Shown here one piece after another: positions 1 to 8,669 of a DNA stretch of 64,000 bases. This stretch comes from Phascolomyces articulosus. Lineage: Eukaryota > Mucoromycota > Mucoromycetes > Mucorales > Lichtheimiaceae. How positions within the stretch are numbered: the stretch's first letter is position 1; the number at the start of each line of letters is the position of its first letter. The stretch lies in the NCBI GenBank assembly GCA_025677815.1, contig JAIXMP010000012.1, positions 992,001 to 1,056,000 on the forward strand, written 5' to 3'. The notes beneath the pieces were generated by a model that saw nothing but the letters and a program-made list of their open reading frames with translations, had not been told where the DNA came from and did no database searches. Made by a program: the position numbers and the translations under genes.

Positions 1-478
1 TATAAAAAAGGGAAAAGTGAAAGAAAAGTGAATTCGGGGCCTAGATTGCTGTAATGGGTCAAAAGAATAAAAAAAAAATAATTTGTGTGTTACCTTTAAT
101 TTTCTAATGCGATAAATTGGGTATATAATCTTACATTCTGTGATCATCGCTGTTAGGTTTTCCCAATAATCAAGTTGAATGTTACACACATAAAAATACC
201 CATCTTTTTTATATATAATGTATCATTTCTTATTAGCTACCATGTAAATTCTGTTACCATTGACACATGTCAATCTATATACTTTTGCTAGTACAGTCAT
301 AACAGGTATACAACCTTTATCACACACACACACATACTCACCACAGAGTTTCTATTTTCTCCATGTATAATATATAATACATCGCTGTTGCAGGTGATGG
401 GTTTGATAAAAGTCATAATCTTTGTATATCTTTCTTCCTCTTCGTTATTCGTCTTCTTTATCCTCGCCAAAAACGAAT
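1..478. other. AT-rich non-coding flank
   Basis: No coding region, RNA gene or repeat that I can support. It lies just downstream of the aldo/keto reductase pseudogene stop codon (minus strand) and would hold its former 3' flank. It contains a short CA run near 325-340. Confidence 0.5.
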
Positions 479-1485
479 TCAATTATCAGGAATAATTAAA
501 CGTCGGGGTTCAGTTACCATATTCTTGAGTGTATTCATATCTTCTTGTTCAAATACAATATCATCCTTCAAGTTTTCTTGAATACGACTAGGCGTGACAG
601 ATTTAGGAGTGACAGATGTTCCGCGCTGAACACCCCATAATATAAGAATCTAAGCAGGTGTGGCATTATATTTTTCGGCAATATGGACCTACTATATATA
701 TAAAATAAAAGGTTAAATATTATGTCATTATGCTTTTGGTGCTATAGCAGATTTCTTTCTTACCAAATGGCTATCCTTTATCAAAGGTGAGTCACTGGAT
801 CCCAATGGAGAGTAAGCTGTCACTGGAATTGTGTTTTAAGGAGAGGTAATAATAATTACATTGATAAAGAGTTACATATATATTTTATGAGCATCATCAC
901 AAAAACATCGTACTGTGAATACCATGCTCGATACAAAAATCAAGCAACTCTTTTCGGGTAAAATAAAGATGTAATTCACACTATACATAATGTAGTTTTA
1001 GTATTTTTATAGCGTTATTATAAGCATTTGAATATGTATTATCTATCGAGTAACATTTACCTGGTTTATAGCAGAAACCACCTTGCAGACTTGAGCAAAT
1101 TTTAAGATTACGAATATTAAAGTTACTTACACAAATGGCTCGTACTTTATCTCCCGATAGCTTTTCAAGTTCCTATTTATATGGTAAAAATAAAAAAGAT
1201 GCCTCATAAACAGGAGGTGCTATCTCCAGTAAAAAAAAATTCTGTAATAATAATATAAAATGAGTGCCGAAAATCATTGTTCTGGTGTGCGGATGAAACA
1301 AGGAAGGACCGCACTAGGGATTATTTGTTTATGTGAAATGCTATAAAGTTGAGAATACACTCACAGCATAAGTCTCTGTAAAATCCACAGAATAATCTTA
1401 TATAATTTTACCATCGCTTCGGGGAAGCATAGTAGTTTCGGATGAAACAAATGCGCATGGCCAATGTAGCAAATAAAGATCCTTA
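479..1485 (-). pseudogene. Aldo/keto reductase pseudogene
   Basis: Reading the minus strand from about 1485 down to a TGA at 479-481 gives, in order, family-typical blocks of an NAD(P)H-dependent aldo/keto reductase. They are DLYLLHWP (about 1484-1461), an ELEKLSGDKVRAI-VSNFN block (about 1170-1110, family IGVSNF), RKELLDFCIEHGI (about 960-920), IPVTAYSPLGSSDSP (about 830-785), and a C-terminal block reading VHIAEKYNATPA, stop, ILILWGVQRGTSV, then TPSRIQENL. The in-frame TAG at 650-652 sits where the family has Gln. A second in-frame stop follows DGKII near 1405. The N-terminal barrel part with the catalytic Asp and Tyr is absent. Blocks are separated by AT-rich gaps, some with intron-like borders, for example GTAAGA after DSHL. 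Family membership is clear from the motifs; the exact exon layout is inferred. It is not expected to make an enzyme. Confidence 0.8.
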
Positions 1486-2422
1486 TTAAATAATGGTAGG
1501 TTGGCTATAGCATTACTACCATGTTGCTTTCATCCATTTCTAGCTATAAAAAGTAACGAAAAAAATACATATCCTACATAGTGTACCAACAGTGTTTTTT
1601 TTTTTCAAAAGAAAAAAAGATCTTTAAATCTGTGTTGAATAAGTATTGTAAAACGTTTCTTTCAGTATAAAAAAATAGTTGTGTTGAAAAGGATATAAAA
1701 AAATACATAGGGATACCGTAAAAGACAACAGTTCCAAAATGAAAAAGTAGCCGACTGTTGAAAGAGAAAGAGTATGTGTGCTTGAATAAACAAAATAATA
1801 AATAATGAAGTGCTAAAGAAAGGATAACGCGTAGTACAATTACTTTTTGATGTGTGTGTAGAAGATGGCACCTAACTTCACCTAATTTATAAACCTTGGT
1901 ACGCTGATTTACTTTACAATGGTATCAAGTGCGCTTCTCCGATTTAACTTCATTGTCGATTTATTATATAATCATATCCATGTTGATACGTATTTTGATA
2001 TTTAATTACGACAATATACATAGAGCTATTAGAGATAAGCATATGCTTCTATCGTCCACGTTGGTTCAAAATGGAGACAATAATAATGCATTCGTTTACA
2101 GTGCATAAAGCCAATGAAACATGTATCAATATTATTTTTGAAAAAGGATAAAGGATCTAACATAATGGAAGAGAAAAAAATACGTGGCACCGTCTATTAT
2201 TGTTAATAAAAGTCTGCTCTTTCATGATCAAATAATCAAACATTAGATTAATTATAAAAAAGAGAAAAAGATTGGCATGGTCCGTGCATTCGGAAGTCAT
2301 TCCAGAAAATGGGAACGGTTAAAAACAATGGGTTTTTATGATGACGTTTATGATAATAAACAATAATGTAGTTTATTAAAAAATATAAAATTATAATATG
2401 AAACAACGAAAGTATATAAAAA
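1486..2422. other. AT-rich intergenic stretch
   Basis: No supported gene. It would contain the missing 5' part of the reductase pseudogene if any survived, but I found no recognisable motif on either strand. Confidence 0.45.
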
Positions 2423-3031
2423 GGAAGGACCTGAAAAAAAAAGACACACCATTTTTACAATAGTACATCGTCTTTTATCAAGTATGTTTTTTTATCATTT
2501 TCTTATTTGAATTGGGTGCCAACAAAGTTGGGGGGTGGAAAAAACTGCTTGAAAGTAAACACAATGGAAGTGCAATATTGAAATCTACTGACAAGACGCA
2601 TATGATGAGAAAAATTAATTTCAAATCTAGCAAATGACTCTATCCATTAGTAATCCTTCATTTGGAGAGTATTGCTCAAGAACAGACGCAAACAGGGTGG
2701 GACGGAGAAATGAATGAAGACAGGGCTCACCACTAGAAAACACCAAAACCCGGACATCCAGTTTGCAAGAAACATAAACACGCCGTGTTAATCCCGACGG
2801 AGCCCCCGTTGCAAGGACGCAACCGGTGCACCATCTATGCTCCCCAACCACCCAATTTTAAAGAGCTGACAACCCAACCTCTGTGAAGGGGGGAGATCAA
2901 GCAACTAGATCTCCAAAAACTGAATGATCGTGTTCTGATATTGGTCAAAGAAAAAAAAAAAAGAGAGAGAGAGAGAGCAGAGCTCTTTTTTTTTTATCAA
3001 TTGAACATCCGATAGTGACTTATTTTATGAC
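2423..3031 (-). repeat. Dispersed ~0.6 kb repeat, copy 1
   Basis: This 609-bp stretch recurs in inverted orientation at 58041-58645, 55 kb away. The two are nearly identical over the core (2627-2890), with scattered single-base differences. They differ more in a polypyrimidine tract (about 2950-2995) and by an 11-bp insertion near 2450. Similarity fades outside ggaaggacc (2423) and the tattttatgac end (3031). A 74-codon open frame in both copies starts at GTG, not ATG, so I do not call it a gene. I found no clear TG...CA ends, terminal inverted repeats or target duplication. It may be a solo LTR, a SINE-like element or another short non-autonomous element. Confidence 0.8.
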
Positions 3032-3385
3032 CCAGTGCCTTGATTATTTTATGTATTAATTATATGGTGTTATATAGTGACATGATTGTATCGTAAAGAA
3101 AGGGACAAAAAAGAAGTATGCTATCTGTTCTCGCGTAAAAAAAAGTATACAGGCACCAAGTTCTGGTTCCTGGTTCACTCCTAACCAAACATATTTAGTT
3201 TCATCTTGGTGCGTACAAGTATATTTCTCCGTAGCTCCGATTCATTTATTACCAGTCTTTCCAGGGTAGTAGAATTGTAAATTTGATGAGTTGTAAATTT
3301 CTTCGAGAAAGTTGTAAATTTGCAATACCAACGTGAGGTATTGCAAATATTGCAAATATTGTTTTTTATTAATCAACTTTCGAAT

Positions 3386-4398
3386 ATGAGCTCATCAACA
3401 CCCACACAACCCACCCTTGCCACTGAAGAAACATCCCCTGATACCACACCTTCCACCCGTTCAGCCCCTGGATCTTCTTCAAAAGGCCGTGGTAAAAACT
3501 TCCAAAAAAAGGAAGATATAAAGCTAGTGAATGCTTATTTGCTTACTAGCAAGGATTCTGAAACTGGCATAGATCAGTCATCAGACAGATTCTGGTGTCG
3601 TGTCTTGACTAAATTCGAAGAAGATGGGGGGAATGAGTATGGTCGCGATTTCAATGCTCTCCGAAATCGCTTCAATGGCCAGATTTCCCCAATTTGTTCA
3701 AGATTTTCGGGAAGCTTGTCAATGATTATAAGACAAAAACGAAGTGGTGAAAATGACGAGGATCAGGTTATTACTTCTCTATAGGTTTTCTTCTTACATC
3801 AAATATAAACATATACTAAGCAAACAAAATAAAATAGTTCAAACGCGCTGTCAACCACTACGAGGAAAACAGCGCCTCTCGCTATAAAGGCTTTCTTAAG
3901 TTCAAAGAATGTTTTGACTTGTTGAAGGAAGAGGAGAAGTGGAGAGTACGCACCGAAAGTGGTGATGAGCCTCAAGAGGTGGACCCCAACTATGAGAGAC
4001 CAATGGGCCAGCAGCAGGCGAAAGCCTTAAAAAAGAAGCGTGGTGCAGATAATGACGATGATGCCGAAATAAAGAAGGAGCAATTGGTATTAGTTCGTAA
4101 CAACATGATCCATAATGCCAAAAAGATCAAATATTTGAAATCTATTGCTGAAAGTGCCCAAACTATGGCTGATCATGCAATCTTAGGTGTTGATATGACC
4201 AACATGACACCACTTCAAAAGGCATATTACACCAGAAAACAGCAATTGATTTTCGAAAGAATGGAGAGGGAAGAAGAAGATGACGATGATCATAGTGATG
4301 AATATGATGACAAAATAGTTGTATTAGAAGAAGAAGCTAGAATTGAAGAAGTAGAAGGTGAAACAGAAAACGATCATGATAATGAAAACGTTCAATAA
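3386..4398 (+). CDS. PIF/Harbinger MYB-like (NAM-associated) accessory protein
   Basis: Two exons, 3386-3766 and 3838-4398, give a 313-aa protein. The 71-nt intron is GT-AG with a tactaag branch site, and the phase is preserved. In PIF/Harbinger elements this second protein binds the transposon ends and helps import the transposase. The N-terminal ~45 residues are Ser/Thr/Pro-rich. A trihelix/MYB-like region follows, with KKEDIKLVNAYL, DQSSDRFWCRVLTKF, LRNRFNGQISPICSRFSGS and, across the intron, SGENDEDQ-FKRAVNHYEEN. Next comes the NAM-type RPMGQQQAKALKKKRG motif and a strongly acidic C-terminus. I chose the ATG at 3386 because the open frame upstream has no other ATG. No frameshift or stop is present, so this partner looks intact while the convergent transposase is truncated. 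It could also be a host gene co-opted from a transposon. Confidence 0.82.
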
Positions 4399-4459
4399 TA
4401 AAACAAAGAGACTGTGTTTCTAATATCTCAAAAAAAAAGATTTTTTAGTATATAGATAT

Positions 4460-5166
4460 TTATTCATCTCCATGGATACTCCATAAGTGTTCAATAAGAT
4501 CCTCCTGCAGTCTTTCATGAATAGAGCCACTCTTGACTTCTCGCTCTCGTCTACGAGTAACATAATCAGCAGACTCACCATCACGCGAAAAAGATGGGGA
4601 AACTGTGAAAGTGCATTGATCATACGAAAGAATATCATTATTGTTATAATCATATGTGTCCCGTTCATTCTCAACAATCATGTTATGCAGAATTATGCAC
4701 GTTTTCATTATATTGGACAATTCCGGAACATTCCAAGCACGTCCAGGCTCACGTACTATTGCAAAACGAGCTTGAAGGACACCAAATACTCGTTCAATAT
4801 CCTTACGTGCACCTTCCTGTCTAGCAGCAAAATGCTATATATAAAGTTAGATTTTATACTGTAAGCATCTGAATATAAACCCTATATCCTCCACATATCC
4901 TTTAAACGTACTTGTTTTTTATTTCCATGCGGGGCAGGGATGCTCTTCACAAACGTCGCCCATTTAGGATAAATCCCGTCAGCCAGATAATATCCATGGT
5001 TATATTCATGGCCATTAACTGTATATTTCACAGAAGGTGCATGGCCTTGAACGACACCATCAAACAAAGGGGATTTATGTAGGACGTTGATGTCGTTGTT
5101 AGATCCAGGAACACCAAAGAAAGAATGCCAAACCCATAGGTCTTGAGTTGCTGAATTGTAGCAACA
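4460..5166 (-). pseudogene. PIF/Harbinger transposase, 5'-truncated
   Basis: The minus strand encodes the C-terminal part of a DDE_Tnp_4 (Harbinger) transposase. Exons are about 5166-4912 and 4834-4460, joined by a GT-AG intron in phase 0. Motifs in order are ATQDLWVWHSFFGVPGSNND, INVLHKSPLFDGVV, VNGHEYNHGYYLADGIYPKW, then KQ-HFAARQEGARKDIERVFGVL, QARFAIVREP, CIILHNMIVENERD, and HLWSIHGDE with the stop at 4460. The middle catalytic Asp lies in the YYLADGIYP block and the final Glu in ARKDIERVFG. The first catalytic Asp and the N-terminal helix-turn-helix are missing. Upstream of 5166 the frame meets a TGA and the sequence becomes an OTU-protease relic in another frame. It converges with the MYB-like gene (3' ends 61 bp apart), the usual two-gene layout of these elements. 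It is not expected to transpose unaided. Confidence 0.85.
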
Positions 5167-6705
5167 TCATCCTTTTTGAAGATATGCTCCCTGCACCTTT
5201 CACTCTACTTTGGATCCATTATAAAATTAAGCATTTGTTTTTGAACTATCATATGACGAACTTGATCTTTGTATACATTGTAAGCAATGGCTCGGAAGCT
5301 GCAATATCCATCGCCAATAATGTGAACCATTTTACGAATTGCCTTGGCAGGTATATCGTTTGAACTTGGGAGTATCTTCTTAGCTTCTTCTTCTTTTCTA
5401 TATCTACATATTGGTATATACTTTTAGTAGCTACTAATTTTTTTATAATACTTTTTTTACAATGAAACCGTCCATTTACCTTTTATTTCTTGCTTCTACT
5501 TGTGAAGATTTAACTCTTTTTTTTTTTGGAATTGTCAAGGTTTCGACTTGTTCGTTATTTTTATTGAATGGTTCTTGTTTTTTTGTTGTTTGTAGTGTAT
5601 AAGGATTTTCTGCTGTTTTTGTTGTTTTTATATCTTTTAGTTTATTTATTATTTTCAACTCATTAGGCGAGGTTTGGTGTATTTGATGAGCTTGTTGTAT
5701 GTGATATGTTTGAAGTGTCGATGTTAGCGGTATTGTTTGATAATGTAGATAATGAAGCTGTTTCAATAGGTTTCCCTTGAACTTGTTTACCAGTTTTTTT
5801 AGCTGGCCAGCCTTTGGGTTGCTTATAAGTGGGATTGTAATATCTTTGGGATTTACAGGAGCATATTGCTCAACTGTAGAATCTAGTTCTGATAGTAGAT
5901 CCAGTTTTTGTTGTGGGCTTTCCAGTTGGCAGTATCGTTCTTTGATTTTCCATATGGTCTTTAAGAACTGAGTTGATACATCGTTGGATAGCGGCATCAA
6001 TATATATTCTATATATTAATCAATATTTACATTTGTGTATTAGAAAATACATATTATGTAACATAAATCAAATTATATAATTGTATTGACAAAAAGAAAA
6101 TAGAAAACTATACCGTTTGATGAATCACTCTGATCCTTATTTGACAACCACTGTCTCTTGTGTATTACTGAAGGATCAAGAGCAATAAAAGATGTTTCAT
6201 CAACATTGGTCAAGAGCTGATGGCGGCAAGGTAAAAACCATGTAAAGGAGCGATAACATTTGGTGCACTTAGTACCAATGGATATTCATGTTTCACCTTC
6301 TTTAAATAAGTCACGAGCACGATACATTTCTTTTCGAATCATCTGTATGGCAAAATGACAAATGGATCCATCTAGAGGTTGCAAATCGCATGTTATATCT
6401 TCATCAATATTTTTCTTCTGAAGGTCTTTAAACAGCTGTCGATGCGTAAGTTCTTAATCTAGCTGTCTTGCGGCATCTTCACACTGTTAATAGAAAGCAG
6501 GTATTAATATCATATATATTTTTTTGTTCTAGAAATTAAAATGAAATACAAGATGCTAAACACTTACAAGAGTATGGTCATATGTAACAATACAATCAAC
6601 AAGTTCAAACACAGTAGATGGTGCATTCAAATATTCCTTAATGCAATGATAGAATTTCTCTGCCCTTTGTGTCGATGTACATCCAGGCGATTGGTGTTAA
6701 GTAAC
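5160..6705 (-). pseudogene. MULE-type transposase relic with SWIM and OTU domains
   Basis: Minus-strand blocks from right to left: STQRAEKFYHCIKEYLNAP with FELVDCIVTYDHTL (about 6700-6570); an intron-like gap; KDLQKKNIDEDITCDLQPL and ICHFAIQMIRKEMYRARDLF (about 6440-6310); a SWIM-like KCTKCYRSFTWFLPCRHQL (about 6275-6215); and a 174-codon open stretch at 6000-5476 containing ISNPKAGQLKK and ending QVEARNKR. A GT-AG intron then joins to KEEEAKKILPSSNDIPAKAI and an OTU cysteine-protease start, HIIGDGYCSFRAIAY (about 5320-5270). The GDGYCSFR box carries the OTU catalytic Asp/Cys pair. An in-frame TAG follows NFIMDPK near 5205, and others occur (after AARQLD, after FKEGET). The N-terminal DDE core is missing. 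It is broken, and cut on its left by the Harbinger fragment. Confidence 0.72.
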
Positions 6706-6731
6706 CCATCCACCCCAGTGCTCTTTGTACT

Positions 6732-7002
6732 TCAGTATACACTATGATCACTAGGTGCCAAAAACAAAATATCTGTTGCTGCCATAATCTCTTGTATATC
6801 TTTTTTAATGATGAATGATGAGTAATGAGAAGAGATATACTGTCGATATTGTTGAAATAAATCACTGACGTTGATATCTTTGATCATAAATGGATCATTA
6901 TATTCTTCCATTGGAGTTGATGAACCAGAGTCATCATTTTCAAGACTACTGTTGTTGTTATTATTATGGCTGATACCACTACTAGCATCACTACTACTGC
7001 CA

Positions 7003-7034
<32 letters not shown>

Positions 7035-7424
7035 GTCATTGTCATTGTTGCTGCTGCTGCCATTATTGTTGTTACTAGATCCTCTTGGAAATTTTTCTTG
7101 AATTGTTTGATTAACGAAACGACTACAAGCACTGCGTGTTATAGCCAATGCAATTCTTCTTTCTTGTTCCTGCCAGAATTCGGTTGATGCAACAGATTTT
7201 TTCCACCCTTTCAAATCTTGAAGGAGAGATTCTCTAGTTTCTTCATCGGTGTACTTTTTCACAATGTCTTGATACCGTTTTGTTGCATATTGTTTGTCGA
7301 GACCAAATTGAGTCGCAAAACCTTGAAGATTCAGAGTTTCAACATTTCTTAAGCACCATTGTGCATCATTTGCAACACGTTTTCGTTTTCCTTCGCCTGG
7401 TGTTCGCTTTCGTTTGTTCGTCAT
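6732..7424 (-). CDS. Unrecognised basic/Asn-rich protein in the transposon region
   Basis: A single open frame of 230 aa starts at the ATG at 7424. The longer open frame upstream has only a GTG. I do not recognise the family. The N-terminus is very basic (MTNKRKRTPGEGKRKRV), which suggests nuclear localisation or nucleic-acid binding. A compact helical-looking region follows with LRNVETLNLQGFATQFGLDK, a RYQDIVKKY element and LKGWKKSVASTEFWQEQERR. Then comes a long Asn/Ser/Asp tract encoded by a (TTA)n-type microsatellite (about 6955-7070 on the plus strand), and a C-terminus with FQQYRQYISSHYSSF. The frame stays open through unique and repetitive parts, arguing for recent coding use. It abuts the MULE relic, so it may be a cargo or accessory gene of a mobile element. 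It could equally be a decaying lineage-specific gene. Confidence 0.55.
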
Positions 7425-7702
7425 TTTCCGGGCTGAAGATTTTGGTATAAGATGTGAAAAAACCACCAAGGTTTTTTTATGCACTCAAAACCTGACTTTC
7501 AATGCTGGTTTCTTTCAAATTCAATGAGAAACAAATTCGTATTTTTATCTATTCAAGTGTCGAAATAAATTCTAACAGAATTGATCGAGACACTCGAATA
7601 AAAAATATGAAATATGATTGCTTTATCTTCTTTTATTAAAAGCCAGCGAGAAAAAAATGAAAAATAAATAAAACTGAGTATAATGTCAAATATTTTCAAA
7701 AG

Positions 7703-8393
7703 AGAATTACTACACGCGTAGGTTTTATTCGAAGCCAGATAGGTTATTATCCAAAGACAGACTACACGCGCAGGTTGCACACTAGTCATCTTGGTATCAA
7801 CCAACGCGTATAGTCTGACTTCACCCGTTATACTACATGCGTGGTCTGACTCTAGCTTAATATATTGTAAATGAATGTTAAAGAAAAAAACCTGCAAATC
7901 TGATTACCGATATCATTAAACATACATTGTTACATAAATTTGTGAAAATCAATAAATTACACATGTTATACATATACATAAGTACAGTTGCTAGTGATAA
8001 TCAATCAAACACAAATGCCGATTGTTATCATTATGAAAATTCCATAAATGCAAATGTAGATCGTTTATATAATTGTGATATAATCGTGTTATTGTCAAGG
8101 AAGCACATATATACAGATCATTAAAAAATGTATAATCTTGCATAACTGGATGATACATTTAACTGTCTCAAGATCTTAAAAATTATACAGTTTCTTAAAA
8201 TGAGTACAAGCTATGATAGTTATTTACTAATAATAATGCTGATTATAGATATTAATATGCTAACTCACATATATAAAACAAAACTGTTGTATGCAAATGC
8301 AGCCTATTGGGCTTATATATATATAAAGTCAGACTTCACGCGTAGGTTGGAACTAAGATGACTACTATGTAACCTACGCGTGTACTAATTCTC
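7703..8393. repeat. Fold-back element with nested terminal inverted repeats
   Basis: The outer ends match in inverted orientation: gagaattactacacgcgtag at 7703 against gagaattagtacacgcgtag read from the opposite strand at 8393. Sixty bases at 7761-7820 align without gaps, at roughly 75% identity, to the reverse complement of 8327-8386. Each arm is itself palindromic: 8337-8382 reads cacgcgtaggtt, a 22-base spacer, aacctacgcgtg. The left arm holds an extra ~50 bp containing a further copy of the acgcgtaggtt core. The interior has no gene. This fits a fold-back or MITE-like non-autonomous DNA element. I could not assign a target duplication. Confidence 0.75.
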
Positions 8394-8669
8394 ATGCCAA
8401 TAACCAATGATTCAAGACTTGCACGATCCTTGTAAATTTTGTTTGCTCTAGATGGGTGAGTGTCGATTGAAAGGCAATGTGATGTTTCAAAGTTATTGCG
8501 AAGAAATCGTTTACTGATATACGACCGTTGTTTTGGTGCTGCATTTTTGGTGTAATCTCTTAAGTAGCGTGTCGATTGAAAATATAGTACTTGATCAACA
8601 GGTACAATTACATCAAAAGTTTTGTTGTTGATGTTGTTGCTGTCATCGCCAACAAGAAGACTGGTTACT

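Larger units (their letters stand above)
3386..5166. mobile_element. PIF/Harbinger element, partial
   Basis: This combines the intact MYB-like gene (plus) and the headless transposase (minus) in convergent order. I could not find convincing terminal inverted repeats or a 3-bp TWA target duplication. The right end has been lost in a junction with the MULE/OTU relic around 5140-5166. Confidence 0.7.

Noticed and set aside
2627..2851. 74-codon open frame in the dispersed repeat (also 58229-58453)
   Set aside because: It starts at GTG, has no ATG and no recognisable family. Its preservation in two near-identical copies is explained by their recent common origin.
2423..3031. Solo LTR of a retrotransposon
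   Set aside because: No clear TG...CA ends, target duplication or primer-binding site could be shown, so only 'dispersed repeat' is called.
6871..7187. Plus-strand Leu/Ser- and Ile/Val-rich open frames
   Set aside because: Shadows of the (TTA)n microsatellite that encodes the Asn tract of the minus-strand gene.
7703..8393. CRISPR-like or regulatory array of acgcgt repeats
   Set aside because: Repeats are inverted and irregularly spaced and the genome is eukaryotic. A fold-back DNA element explains them better.
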